Shown here one piece after another: positions 9,375-17,532 of a stretch of 64,000 bases of DNA. Below the pieces are notes generated by a model. The model had not been told where the DNA came from. It ran no database searches and saw only the letters and a list, made by a program, of their open reading frames with translations. A program made the translations under genes and the position numbers. Position 1 is the stretch's first letter, and each line of letters starts with the position of its first letter. Origin of the DNA: Corynebacterium sp. p3-SID1056 (GTDB taxonomy: Bacteria; Actinomycetota; Actinomycetes; Mycobacteriales; Mycobacteriaceae); the NCBI RefSeq assembly GCF_025152525.1, contig NZ_JALXXL010000001.1, forward strand, positions 124,001-188,000. The letters are read 5' to 3'.

Positions 9375-11161
9375 TTTGCGAGCTGCGCCGCGACGAGCTC
9401 GCGCACCTTCACGACGATCTCGTCTGCCGGCACCTCGAGCGTTTCGCCACCGCGGATGCGCAGCTCCACGTTGCCGTCAGCGAAGGCGCGGCCCAAGATC
9501 ACGATGAACGGCATGCCAAGCAGCTCGGCATCCTTGAACTTCACGCCTGGGGACACCTTCGGGCGGTCGTCGAAAAGCACTTCGAGCCCTGCGTCCGAGA
9601 GCTCGGCGGCGATGCGGTCGCCGGCCTCGAGCGCTGCGGCGTCCTTGTTGGCCACCGCCACGTGCACCTGGTACGGCGCGATCGCGACCGGCCAGACCAG
9701 GCCCTTCTCGTCGTGGCGCTGCTCGGCAACGACCGCCATCATGCGGGAGACACCGATGCCGTAGGAACCCATGGTCGGCACGGCGCGCTTGCCGTTTTCG
9801 TCGAGGATCTGCACGTCCATCGCCTCGGTGTACTTGCGGCCGAGCTGGAAGATGTGGCCCAGCTCGATGCCGCGCGCCAGCTGCACGGTGCCGTTGCCCT
9901 CCGGTGCCGGATCACCCTCGCGGACCTCGGCGGCCTCGATGAACTCGTCGACGGTGAAGTCGCGGCCGGCGACTAATCCAACCACGTGCTTCTGTGGCGC
10001 GTCCGCGCCGGTAATCCAGCTCGAGCCCTCGACAACGCGCGGGTCTGCCAACACGCGCACGCCGTTGGCGTTCAGGGCGCGGGGGCCGACGTAACCCTTG
10101 ACCAAAAAGTCGGTGTTTTTGAAGTCCTCGTCGCTGGCCAGCTCGAAGGTCGCAGGCTCCAGGGAAGCCTCGAGGCGCTTCTCGTCCAGCTCGCGGTTAC
10201 CCGGGATGAGCACACCGGTCAGGTGCGGGCCAACCTTGTTGCCGTCCTCGTCGACCGCACGCGGATCGTCCACCTTGATCATCATGCACTTGAGCGTGTC
10301 GGCGGCCTCGACTGCGCGACCGTCGATCGTCACCCCAGCGTCGTTGGCCCACGTGACCAGCGCCTCGATCGTCTCCGACGCCGGCGTATCGCGCTCCTGC
10401 GCCTCCGGCTGGCCATCGATCGGGGTAGGTGCCGGCGGAACCGTCACCACGGCCTCCACGTTCGCCGCGTAATCGCCCGCCGAGGAGACCACAAAGGTGT
10501 CCTCGCCGTTTTCGCTGTAGGCCAGGAACTCCTCCGATGCCGAGCCGCCCATCGCACCCGAGGTCGCCTTACAGATCTCGTATCGGATGCCTACGCGCCC
10601 GAAGATGCGCTGGTAGGTCTCGCGGTGCTTCGCATAGGACTCGTCGAGCCCCTCGTCCGACATGTCGAAGGAGTAGCTGTCCTTCATCACGAACTCACGG
10701 CCACGCAGAATGCCCGCGCGCGGACGCGCCTCGTCGCGGTACTTCGTCTGGATCTGGTACAGCGTGACCGGGAAGTCCTTGTAGCTGGAGTACAAGTCCT
10801 TCACCGTCTGGGTGAACATCTCCTCGTGCGTGGGCCCGAGCAGCATGTCCGCGCCCTTGCGGTCCTTGAGGCGGAAAAGGTCGTCGCCGTATTCGTCCCA
10901 GCGATTCGTCGCCTCGTAAGGCTCCTTAGGCAGCAGCGCCGGGAAGAGCAGCTCCTGGCCGCCCATCGCGTCCATTTCCTCGCGCACCACGCCCTCAATC
11001 TTGCGCATCGTGCGCAGCCCCAGCGGCAACCAGGAGTACACGCCCGGCGCGGCACGGCGGATGTAGCCGGCCCGCACCAAAAGCTTGTGGCTGGGGACTT
11101 CGGCGTCGGCGGGGTCTTCGCGCAGGGTGCGCAGGAACAGCTGAGAAAGGCGTGTAATCAT
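9371..11161 (-). CDS. proS: Prolyl-tRNA synthetase (bacterial type)
   Basis: Class II aminoacyl-tRNA synthetase charging tRNA-Pro. 596 residues with motif 1 in the [20 protein letters not shown] region, motif 2 around [18 protein letters not shown], a bacterial INS editing insertion (about 220-400), motif 3 [12 protein letters not shown] and a C-terminal anticodon-binding domain ([12 protein letters not shown]). ATG at 11161 is chosen because the family begins [15 protein letters not shown] and because TAGGAT lies seven bases upstream (leaderless). The longer frame to 11416 is antisense to yaaA and not real. Confidence 0.98.
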   Translation of the reverse strand: MITRLSQLFLRTLREDPADAEVPSHKLLVRAGYIRRAAPGVYSWLPLGLRTMRKIEGVVREEMDAMGGQELLFPALLPKEPYEATNRWDEYGDDLFRLKDRKGADMLLGPTHEEMFTQTVKDLYSSYKDFPVTLYQIQTKYRDEARPRAGILRGREFVMKDSYSFDMSDEGLDESYAKHRETYQRIFGRVGIRYEICKATSGAMGGSASEEFLAYSENGEDTFVVSSAGDYAANVEAVVTVPPAPTPIDGQPEAQERDTPASETIEALVTWANDAGVTIDGRAVEAADTLKCMMIKVDDPRAVDEDGNKVGPHLTGVLIPGNRELDEKRLEASLEPATFELASDEDFKNTDFLVKGYVGPRALNANGVRVLADPRVVEGSSWITGADAPQKHVVGLVAGRDFTVDEFIEAAEVREGDPAPEGNGTVQLARGIELGHIFQLGRKYTEAMDVQILDENGKRAVPTMGSYGIGVSRMMAVVAEQRHDEKGLVWPVAIAPYQVHVAVANKDAAALEAGDRIAAELSDAGLEVLFDDRPKVSPGVKFKDAELLGMPFIVILGRAFADGNVELRIRGGETLEVPADEIVVKVRELVAAQLAN

Positions 11162-11168
11162 GGCGCTT

Positions 11169-11184
11169 ATCCTAGCGCTAAGGT
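11169..11184. promoter_or_regulatory. Divergent -10 boxes for proS and yaaA
   Basis: Minus strand TAGGAT (11174-11169), 7 nt, then ATG of proS. Plus strand TAAGGT (11179-11184), 8 nt, then ATG of yaaA. The two starts are only 31 bp apart, so both mRNAs are probably leaderless and the promoters interleave. Confidence 0.55.
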
Positions 11185-11192
11185 TGGTGGCC

Positions 11193-11894
11193 ATGCTTAT
11201 TGTCCTCCCACCTTCTGAGACCAAAGCGCCCGGCGGCCAGGACGCGCCGATGCGCGTGTCCTTCCCCTCGCTCGACCCGATCCGCACCGCACTCATGCAG
11301 GACCTGGCATCGCTTCCGGTCGAGGAGATGATGGCCCAGCTGAAGATCCCCGCGTCCAAGCGCGCCGAAGCCGAGGAAAACTTGCACCTCGCCGAGGCCC
11401 CGGTCATGCCCGCCATCTTCCGCTACACCGGCGTGCTTTTCGACGCCCTGTCCGCCCCCACCCTCCCCGCACACTCCCTCGAGCGCCTCGCGATCGGCTC
11501 CGCCCTCTTCGGCGTGGTGCGCGCCGACGATATGATCCCGCGCTACCGACTCTCGGGCGGAGCACGCCTGGGCGGCACCACGCTGAAATCGCGCTGGGGC
11601 ACCGCGATCACCGACGCCCTCGCCGACTTCCCCTTCGTCATCGACCTGCGCTCCGGCACGTATCAGAAGCTCGGCCCCGTCCCGGGCGCTGCCACTGTGC
11701 GTGTCGAATCCGTCCAGCCCGACGGCTCGCGCAAGGTGGTCAGCCACTTCAACAAGCAGTACAAGGGTGAGCTCGCCAGGGCCCTTTCGCTTCACGACGC
11801 CACCATCACCTCCCCCGACGACATCGCCGACATCGCCACCGAAGCCGGCATGACCGCCGAGGTCCACGGTACCCAGGTCACGCTGGTCGTGTGA
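11193..11894 (+). CDS. yaaA: YaaA/DUF328 family peroxide stress protein
   Basis: 233 residues. The start [15 protein letters not shown] is the hallmark of the family, so ATG at 11193 is preferred over 11160. Further family landmarks are IPRYRLS and an [10 protein letters not shown] segment near the middle. In E. coli YaaA limits intracellular iron and oxidative DNA damage during peroxide stress and binds DNA; the role in Corynebacterium is inferred. The last 17 bp overlap the 3' end of the convergent DUF559-like gene. Confidence 0.9.
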   Translation: MLIVLPPSETKAPGGQDAPMRVSFPSLDPIRTALMQDLASLPVEEMMAQLKIPASKRAEAEENLHLAEAPVMPAIFRYTGVLFDALSAPTLPAHSLERLAIGSALFGVVRADDMIPRYRLSGGARLGGTTLKSRWGTAITDALADFPFVIDLRSGTYQKLGPVPGAATVRVESVQPDGSRKVVSHFNKQYKGELARALSLHDATITSPDDIADIATEAGMTAEVHGTQVTLVV

Positions 11895-12807
11895 GGGATA
11901 TTTCCGCGAAGTCGAGCATGCGGGTGACGGTGGTGAGGAACCCGTGGGCGTCGTCAAGCAGCTGCTCCGGCGACACCCGCACCACGACATAGCCGGCGTT
12001 CTGGAGGCGCTTCTCGCGCTCGCGCTCCTCGCGGATCGCCGTGTCGGTCGGGGCGAAGGTGGTGCCGTCGTATTTTTGCGCGCCGTCAATCTCGACGATG
12101 AGGCGGCCGCGCAGCAGGTCAGCCACGTACAGGTGAGGCGGGATGGTGATGCGCGCGTTGACCTGCCACCCGCCGATGCCCGCCTGCAACAGGAGCGCGC
12201 GGGCGTATGACTCGTAGGGCGAGAGCGAATTGTCCACCGCGTGCGCGATGACGTGGCGCAGGGTCGCGATATTGCGGACGCGGCCCAGACGGGCGGCCGC
12301 TTCTTCAATCCGGTGACGCGGCATACCCTCGCGAAGCAGCCAATCCATCGCGACGAGCCCCTCCGCGAAACCATGACGCAGCGCGATATCAAACACGGTG
12401 GTCAGCGCATCGGTTGTGCGTAGTCGGTCGAAGTGCTGCGTGGTTGCTTCGCCCGGCGACCTGTCCCGGTAGACCACACCCGTCGGCCACTGCTTCCGCG
12501 AAGGCGCCTTCCCTCGCTGTGCCACCAGCTCCACCGGCTCGCGCGTCGTCGCGATCACCCAGATCCCCAGAATCCGCGCCGCAGACCGGCCCGACAACAC
12601 CGCCCGCGGCACCGTACAACCGACCGCATAAGCCGCCAGCCACCGTTTCTCGTGGTACCGCAACTGTTCCCATTCCGTCACCTTGATGAAAAACCGCGTC
12701 GAGACCTTGCGGTACGCCGCCGGCCTTTTGCGATGTGCGAGCCTGTCTTCTTGCTTTCTACTGTCCATGAGTTTGTTTGCCAGCTCCTGCTTCCTCGTCG
12801 AGTTCAT
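11878..12807 (-). CDS. DUF559-like (Vsr-fold) endonuclease-domain protein
   Basis: 309 residues. The last third resembles the DUF559/very-short-patch-repair nuclease fold: LYVADLLRGRLIVEIDG gives the D...E pair, then REEREREKRLQNAGYVVVRV and a closing LL helix. The first 200 residues look like the AbiEi-type or helix-turn-helix N-terminal regions often found on actinobacterial DUF559 proteins (GCTVPRAVLSGRSAARILG), but I cannot assign them. No methyltransferase or Vsr partner is nearby. Its 5' end faces repeat array 1. ATG at 12807 follows a TAATAG/AGAAAG stretch; the true signal is unclear. Function unknown; nuclease activity is an inference. Confidence 0.75.
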   Translation of the reverse strand: MNSTRKQELANKLMDSRKQEDRLAHRKRPAAYRKVSTRFFIKVTEWEQLRYHEKRWLAAYAVGCTVPRAVLSGRSAARILGIWVIATTREPVELVAQRGKAPSRKQWPTGVVYRDRSPGEATTQHFDRLRTTDALTTVFDIALRHGFAEGLVAMDWLLREGMPRHRIEEAAARLGRVRNIATLRHVIAHAVDNSLSPYESYARALLLQAGIGGWQVNARITIPPHLYVADLLRGRLIVEIDGAQKYDGTTFAPTDTAIREEREREKRLQNAGYVVVRVSPEQLLDDAHGFLTTVTRMLDFAEISLTRPA

Positions 12808-12897
12808 ACTGTTCTTTCTATTACATATTGTTTGTTTCGTCTAGTGGTCGTGGGCGATGATTTTTGGATACGGCGTTCGCCGGGGCCCTGCCACACC

Positions 12898-13126
12898 CAA
12901 ATGGAGCTAGCTCCATCTAGAGACCCCGCCAACCCGCGACCAGGTGTTTTACAACCGCGCACAGCCCAAACGGAGCTAGCTCCATTTAGCAACCACGCCA
13001 ACGCACGACCAGGCATTTTCCACCCACACCACACCCAAATGGAGCTAGCTCCATTTAGGAGTTTCGGCGACCCGCGACCAGGGGTTTTCCACCCGCCCGT
13101 GGTCTAAACGGAGCTAGCTCCGTTTA
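12898..13126. repeat. Palindrome array 1: four GGAGCTAGCTCC dyads at exact 69-bp period
   Basis: Dyads at 12903-12914, 12972-12983, 13041-13052 and 13110-13121, each 69 bp apart. In each of the three intervals a 13-bp motif CGACCAGGnnTTT (12937-12949, 13006-13018, 13075-13087) lies 22 bp from both flanking dyads. Other spacer bases differ between units. The array fills the divergent space between the DUF559-like gene and the DUF1648 gene. Peptides readable through it (23-residue repeats) are a by-product of 69 being divisible by three. Confidence 0.93.
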
Positions 13127-13163
13127 GGAACCGAGTTCAGAAACCACCCCAACCCGCCCCTGC

Positions 13164-13169
13164 TACCCT
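13164..13169 (+). promoter_or_regulatory. -10 box TACCCT for leaderless DUF1648 gene
   Basis: TACCCT followed by exactly six bases and the ATG at 13176. No ribosome binding site is present, which supports leaderless transcription. Confidence 0.5.
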
Positions 13170-13175
13170 CAGACC

Positions 13176-13904
13176 ATGCAGTCCCGCCAGTACTACGCCG
13201 CCACGATCTTCGTCTACCTCGCCACGTTGGCGTACGTGCTGCTGCGGTGGGACTCCATCCCGGATCCAATCCCGGTGCACTTCGACGCCGCGGGCAACCC
13301 CGACCGGTACGAGCCGAAGTCGTTCCTCGCCGCGACCGCCTTGATCTGGATCGGCGCGGTCCTCTCCGCCGCGGTCGCCTGCTGCGTGCCGCCGCGTTCC
13401 CTGGTCCGCCGCACCGCGGACGTACCACCCACCTCCCCGATCCCGTTTTCCGAGGCCAACGCAAAACGTGCCGAGCTACTCACCGATAAGACAGCCACGT
13501 TCGTCGCCCAAACCATCCTCGGTATGGCGGTGTGTACGTGCCTGAGCACACTCTCGTCGACCAACCTCGCCCCGTCTGGATGGCTGATGCCTACGGTCTG
13601 GATCGTATTCACTATCGGCGCCGTGGTGCTCGTCGTCGCGTTGACCCTCAACACCAGCAAGCAGGTCCAGGCACTCCCGACAGACGAGGACGAACAAACC
13701 CGCAACGAGCACTTCCGCTACGCCGCCGGCATGGGCGTCTACAGCGAGTCGCAGGACCCGGCACCGATCGCAGTATTCCTATCCAACCCCAGCAAGCTGC
13801 AGATCAACACGGCGCACGAGCACGCTCGCCGCTACCTGTGGCGGATGGGCATCGCGCTTGCGGCGTCCCTTGCAGCCTGCGTCGTCTTCGCCGCCGTCAT
13901 GTAA
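13176..13904 (+). CDS. DUF1648-domain membrane protein
   Basis: 242 residues with about four membrane helices (roughly 8-24, 50-68, 100-150 as two segments, 220-240). After the first helix it carries the DUF1648 signature DPIPVHFDAAGNPDRY, as in the N-terminus of SdpI immunity-type proteins. The cytosolic middle is hydrophilic. The C-terminal GMGVYSESQDPAPIAVF segment suggests a second conserved part. No enzyme motif. The secreted nuclease gene begins 11 bp downstream, so the two probably share a transcript. Role unknown. Confidence 0.85.
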   Translation: MQSRQYYAATIFVYLATLAYVLLRWDSIPDPIPVHFDAAGNPDRYEPKSFLAATALIWIGAVLSAAVACCVPPRSLVRRTADVPPTSPIPFSEANAKRAELLTDKTATFVAQTILGMAVCTCLSTLSSTNLAPSGWLMPTVWIVFTIGAVVLVVALTLNTSKQVQALPTDEDEQTRNEHFRYAAGMGVYSESQDPAPIAVFLSNPSKLQINTAHEHARRYLWRMGIALAASLAACVVFAAVM

Positions 13905-13915
13905 GCGAGACCGAT

Positions 13916-14521
13916 ATGCGCCCCCTCCGCCTTCTCGCCACCATCCTCGCCGCCGCGACCCTTGCCGCCTGCCAGAGCCAGCCGACAGTGACCAAGATCG
14001 TCGACGGCGACACCCTCGACGTCGACCGCGACGGGGAGACCGTCCGCGTCCGGCTTCTCAACATCGACACGCCTGAGCAGGGCGAGTGCCTCTACCAGGA
14101 GGCCACGGATCGGCTCACCGAGCTCGCCCCACCCGGCACGCGCGTACGCCTCGAACACGACCAGGAGCGCAAGGACCGCTACGGCCGCGAGCTCGCCGCC
14201 GTCTTCGCGGGCGACGTATTCGTCAACGAGCAACTCGCCGCAGACGGCCTTGCCCGCGCCGTGACCTACGAGCCGAACCACGCCTACACCACCCGCATGG
14301 AGGCCGCCCAGGCCCGCGCCCGCGCTACCCACCTAGGCATCCACGCCGTGCCGACCGAGTGCCTGCTGCCCACTGACACCGCCCGCCGCGCCCTCGAGCT
14401 GCACGCGGAGGACCCGGCCCACCGCGCCTTCTACCGCGACGTCATGCGCGACGCCGTCACCGCCACCCACAACTTCACTTACGAAGACCAGGCCCTGGAG
14501 TTCATCGACACCCTAGACTAG
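13916..14521 (+). CDS. Secreted lipoprotein with staphylococcal nuclease-like (TNase) domain
   Basis: 201 residues. The signal peptide ends in a lipobox LAAC (Cys 19). The SNase fold follows directly: VTKIVDGDTLDV, RVRLLNIDTPEQ with the catalytic Arg and Asp, and the KDRYGRELA loop with the second catalytic Arg. Family members are Ca-dependent nucleases. The last 60 residues, rich in Ala/His/Glu, are extra. The ATG at 13916 is chosen because it opens the signal peptide; the long upstream frame is a shadow. Probably a surface-bound nuclease for DNA scavenging. Confidence 0.9.
   Translation: MRPLRLLATILAAATLAACQSQPTVTKIVDGDTLDVDRDGETVRVRLLNIDTPEQGECLYQEATDRLTELAPPGTRVRLEHDQERKDRYGRELAAVFAGDVFVNEQLAADGLARAVTYEPNHAYTTRMEAAQARARATHLGIHAVPTECLLPTDTARRALELHAEDPAHRAFYRDVMRDAVTATHNFTYEDQALEFIDTLD
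14514..14519 (+). promoter_or_regulatory. -10 box TAGACT for leaderless sirtuin gene
   Basis: TAGACT lies within the last codons of the nuclease gene, followed by exactly six bases and the sirtuin ATG at 14526. Confidence 0.5.
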
Positions 14522-14525
14522 GGCC

Positions 14526-15290
14526 ATGGAGCAATTGCTTATCGACGCCCACCAGATCCTCGAGCGCGCCAACCACGTAGAAGTCTTCACCGGTGCCGGT
14601 ATGAGCGCGGATAGCGGTATCGCCACGTACCGGGATGCAGAAACTGGGGTGTGGGAGCGTGTGGATCCGGTGGCGATGGCGTCGATAAGCGCATGGCACG
14701 ACGACCCGGACACGATGTACGCCTGGTACCTCTGGCGAGCACAACTCGCGCAGCGCGCTGAGCCGAACGACGGACACCGGGCGATCGCGGCGGCGCGGGG
14801 GATGACGGTGACGACGCAGAACATCGATAACCTGCACGAACGGGCGGGCAGCGAGGACGTGGCGCACCTGCACGGCTCGCTGTTCGCCTTCCGCTGCACC
14901 GACTGCGATACCCCATATGAGGAGCCAATTGCGCTGCCGGAGGAACCTGTTGAGGCGATTCACCCGCCGCAGTGTCCCGTCTGCGGCGGGCTCGTGCGGC
15001 CGGGCGTGGTGTGGTTCGGCGAGGCGCTGCCGCAGGACGAGTGGGTCGAGGCGGAACGGCGCATGACAACCGCGGACGCGCTGCTCATCGTCGGGACATC
15101 CGGCGTGGTCTACCCGGCCGCGGGGCTGCCGCTGATGGCGCACGCGCGCGAGATCCCGATCGTGGAGGTTACCCCGCAGCCGACGGAGCTGTCGCACCTG
15201 GCCAGCGTGGTCGTGCCGGCAACGGCGGCGGAGGCGCTGCCGCGGATCCTGCAGGGGCGGATTAGTAGTGGTACCGAGCTTGCAGAATAA
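14526..15290 (+). CDS. cobB: Sir2-family NAD-dependent protein deacylase (CobB type)
   Basis: 254 residues, cytosolic. Rossmann NAD motif FTGAGMSADSGIATYR (21-36), TQNIDNLHERAG (97-108) and catalytic His116 in HLHG. A zinc site of four Cys is visible (124, 127, 150, 153), followed by VVWFGE and GTSG. The Y-x-x-R pair (Tyr68, Arg71) is typical of class III sirtuins that prefer succinyl- or malonyl-lysine. The protein regenerates lysines of metabolic enzymes at NAD cost. Its last 29 bp overlap the convergent yoeB toxin gene. ATG follows TAGACT by six bases. Confidence 0.95.
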   Translation: MEQLLIDAHQILERANHVEVFTGAGMSADSGIATYRDAETGVWERVDPVAMASISAWHDDPDTMYAWYLWRAQLAQRAEPNDGHRAIAAARGMTVTTQNIDNLHERAGSEDVAHLHGSLFAFRCTDCDTPYEEPIALPEEPVEAIHPPQCPVCGGLVRPGVVWFGEALPQDEWVEAERRMTTADALLIVGTSGVVYPAAGLPLMAHAREIPIVEVTPQPTELSHLASVVVPATAAEALPRILQGRISSGTELAE

Positions 15291-15516
15291 TAAGCGTGTC
15301 ACCTTCGACGACGTAGACCAATCGATGTTCTTCTGTGATGCGCCGTGACCATGCCCCGGAAATACCGTATTTCAGCGGCTCCGGCTTACCAATACCCTCG
15401 AATGGATCACGCAACGTGTCCTTGAGCAGTTGGTTCACCCGTTTCAGGATCTTCCGATCCTTCTGCTGCCAGTAGAGATATTCCTCCCACGCTCTCGGCG
15501 TCCACGCGAGCTGCAT
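15262..15516 (-). CDS. yoeB: YoeB/Txe-type toxin of a toxin-antitoxin pair
   Basis: 84 residues, RelE superfamily ribosome-dependent mRNA interferase. Family landmarks: WTPRAWEEYLYWQQKD, ILKRVNQLLKD, PFEGIGKPEPLKYG, WSRRITEEHRLVY and the C-terminal ARYHY with the catalytic His-Tyr. ATG directly follows the antitoxin stop (TAAATG), so translation is coupled. The 3' end overlaps the sirtuin gene by 29 bp. Intact and probably active. Confidence 0.95.
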   Translation of the reverse strand: MQLAWTPRAWEEYLYWQQKDRKILKRVNQLLKDTLRDPFEGIGKPEPLKYGISGAWSRRITEEHRLVYVVEGDTLIILQARYHY

Positions 15517-15768
15517 TTACGCATCCAGGTCGATGTCATGCACTACCGCTTGTCCACTACGCGCCTGTTCGTACGATTCCAAAAGGCGACGCGCGTTCTC
15601 AGGAGATCGGAAAAGATACGCAGTCTCTGCCCAGGACGAGTAATCTTCCGCAGACATCAGCACTGCGTTACCGCCACGGGAAACAATCTCGACTGCGTCC
15701 CGGTCTTGGTTGACCTTCTCGATGAGCGGGAACAAGGTTCGGCGCGCTTCCGAAGCACTGATAGACAT
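15517..15768 (-). CDS. yefM: YefM/Phd-type antitoxin
   Basis: 83 residues; first gene of the pair. The N-terminal half is the Phd/YefM DNA-binding fold (ISASEARRTLFPLIEKVNQD, then VEIVSRGGNAVLMSAEDYSS). The C-terminal acidic half (RRLLESYEQARSG onward) is the toxin-wrapping region. A good GGAGG lies upstream of ATG at 15768. It should repress its own promoter together with YoeB; an operator was not resolved. Confidence 0.95.
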   Translation of the reverse strand: MSISASEARRTLFPLIEKVNQDRDAVEIVSRGGNAVLMSAEDYSSWAETAYLFRSPENARRLLESYEQARSGQAVVHDIDLDA

Positions 15769-15815
15769 TTGCCACCTCCAGATAGTTGTACCGCTTTACG
15801 GTACCAGAATCCGCC

Positions 15816-16784
15816 CTACCGCGCCCGCAGCACCGTAAACGTCGCGTCGCGGGCGACCTGTTCCACCTCGCCGAAGCGCCGCTCCACCTCGCCGCGGTAG
15901 CGCAGGTGCGAGTTGTGCACCACATACAGCGCGCCGCCGGGGGCGAGCAGGCGCTTGGCGGCGTCGAGGAGGTGCTGAACCAATGTGGCGTCGATGGTGG
16001 TGCCATCGTGGAAGGGCGGGTTGAGCGCAATCGTGTCGAAGCTGGCGTCCGGAAGCTGTGAGCCGGCGTCGTCCCAGGTGGTGGGTAGGCCGATGGCGCG
16101 GGCGGATAGGACGGCGTCGGCATCCGAGTCCGTGGCGACCACGCCAGCAATTCCGCGGCTGACCGAGCCGTTGCCGCAGCCGAGATCCAACAGGCGGCCA
16201 GGTGCCTCCGGCAGGCAGGAGCGCAGCAACTCGCCGCCGCGGTCCGGCTTCGCGCCGGAGAACACGCCACCGAAGGCCACCAGCCCACCATGGGAAACGG
16301 GCTCGTACGCAACATCGCGCGGCCCGGCGGCGACCAGGCAGCGGAACTTACCGCGCCCGCGGGAGCCGTGCACCGTATCGAAGGAGTCGGCGAGCACCGC
16401 GTTCATGCCGCGCGAGAGGTGCTTGTTGTTCGCCCCGAGCAAGAGACGAGCGCTGGCAAAACCCGCCCCGGCGATGCTGCGCGCGAGGTAGTCCAGGCGG
16501 GCCAGGGACTTCGGCATCTCGCCGAGCCCGACTACCGCCCCAGCACTAGCACCGGCCCCAGCACCGGCGAGATACTCGTCCAGGCGCCTATCCCCCGCGA
16601 TCTCCGCGCCGAGTGCCGCTGCGTCCTGACTGCGCGCGTAGTCGGGATCGAGAAACAGCACGCGCGGTCCCGTCTGCACGGCCTTTCGCGTCAGGTCCAG
16701 GGTCGGGTCGTGGCAGACGAGCAGTGTGTCCGGCACCCCATCGGCAAGAGCGGTGTCCCAGATCAGGCTATCGAGTGTCCGCAA
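15816..16784 (-). CDS. Class I SAM methyltransferase, RsmC/RlmG-like
   Basis: About 322 residues. The C-terminal half carries the SAM motif LLDLGCGNGSVSRG and the NPPFHDG tetrapeptide region that marks N-methyltransferases acting on guanine N2 in rRNA. The N-terminal half (LIWDTALADG... to about residue 150) is the degenerate duplicate seen in RsmC and RlmG. TTG at 16784 is preferred: it overlaps the cobA stop (16768) and opens the conserved part, whereas the longer frame to 16943 reads low-complexity Arg antisense-like sequence. The rRNA target is not known; RsmC (16S G1207) or RlmG-like are both possible. Confidence 0.8.
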   Translation of the reverse strand: MRTLDSLIWDTALADGVPDTLLVCHDPTLDLTRKAVQTGPRVLFLDPDYARSQDAAALGAEIAGDRRLDEYLAGAGAGASAGAVVGLGEMPKSLARLDYLARSIAGAGFASARLLLGANNKHLSRGMNAVLADSFDTVHGSRGRGKFRCLVAAGPRDVAYEPVSHGGLVAFGGVFSGAKPDRGGELLRSCLPEAPGRLLDLGCGNGSVSRGIAGVVATDSDADAVLSARAIGLPTTWDDAGSQLPDASFDTIALNPPFHDGTTIDATLVQHLLDAAKRLLAPGGALYVVHNSHLRYRGEVERRFGEVEQVARDATFTVLRAR

Positions 16785-17508
16785 GGCCGGCGACCTCCCC
16801 GAAGACGTAGACAGCCGGCGAGGCGATGGCCTCGGCCTCCATGGCGTCGGCCAGCGTCGCCGCCGTCGCGCGCACCACGCGCTGCGAGGCGGTCTCGCCT
16901 TCCTGCACCGCCACCGCTGGCGTCTCCGGGTCCAGCCCCGCACCGACGAGGGTGTCTGCGATCGCGCGGACGTTGCGCACGCCCATGATCACGCAGATCG
17001 TTCCGCCGACGCGCGCGAGCGCCTCCCAATCCACCAGCGACTTCGGGTGCGACGGCGCCAGGTGCCCGGAGACCACCGTGAAAGCGTGGGTGAGACCACG
17101 CTGGGTCACAGGCACGCCCGCCGCGGCCGGCACGGAGATCGCGCTGGTTACCCCGGGCACAACCGTCACCGGCACGCCCGCGGCAGTACACGCCTGCAAC
17201 TCCTCGAACCCGCGGCCGAAGACGTAGGGGTCGCCGCCTTTCAGCCGCACGACGTGCCTTCCGGCGAGCGCGTGCTCCACCAGCAGTTCATTGGTGCGCG
17301 TTTGGGCGACCTGTTTGCCGTAGGGCAGCTTCGCGACGTCGATAAGCACCTTGCCCGAGACATCGAGGAACTCCTCTAACTGGCTGGCGGGGCCGAGGTG
17401 GTCGGTGAGGATCACGTCGGCGGCCTCGAGCGCGCGCAGGCCGCGGATGGTAAGCAGGTCCCATTCGCCTGGGCCCCCTCCGACGAGTGTGACTTTGCCG
17501 ATGCTCAT
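16768..17508 (-). CDS. cobA: Uroporphyrinogen-III C-methyltransferase (SUMT)
   Basis: 246 residues; transfers two methyl groups from SAM to uroporphyrinogen III, giving precorrin-2 for siroheme and cobalamin. Motifs: VTLVGGGPGEWDLLTIRGL (5-23), LPYGK, VRLKGGDPYVFGRG and PGVTSAISVPAAAGVPVTQRG. Length is that of a stand-alone SUMT without CysG domains. Its 3' end overlaps the downstream methyltransferase by 17 bp. ATG at 17508 lies eight bases after TAGACT, so the mRNA is probably leaderless and divergent from selO. Confidence 0.95.
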   Translation of the reverse strand: MSIGKVTLVGGGPGEWDLLTIRGLRALEAADVILTDHLGPASQLEEFLDVSGKVLIDVAKLPYGKQVAQTRTNELLVEHALAGRHVVRLKGGDPYVFGRGFEELQACTAAGVPVTVVPGVTSAISVPAAAGVPVTQRGLTHAFTVVSGHLAPSHPKSLVDWEALARVGGTICVIMGVRNVRAIADTLVGAGLDPETPAVAVQEGETASQRVVRATAATLADAMEAEAIASPAVYVFGEVAGLADTR

Positions 17509-17516
17509 GGCCCCCT

Positions 17517-17526
17517 AGTCTAGGCT
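17517..17526. promoter_or_regulatory. Overlapping divergent -10 boxes of cobA and selO
   Basis: Minus-strand TAGACT (17522-17517) is followed by 8 nt and the cobA ATG; plus-strand TAGGCT (17521-17526) is followed by 6 nt and the selO ATG. The hexamers share two bases inside a 24-bp divergent spacer, so only one polymerase can bind at a time. Confidence 0.6.
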
Positions 17527-17532
17527 GGCCCC

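Noticed and set aside
12804..13107. Open frames through array 1 with 23-residue peptide repeats (MELAP.../LNGASS...)
   Set aside because: A 69-bp period automatically gives an in-frame repeat in several frames on both strands. No ribosome binding site; array 3 with 68 bp breaks the frame.
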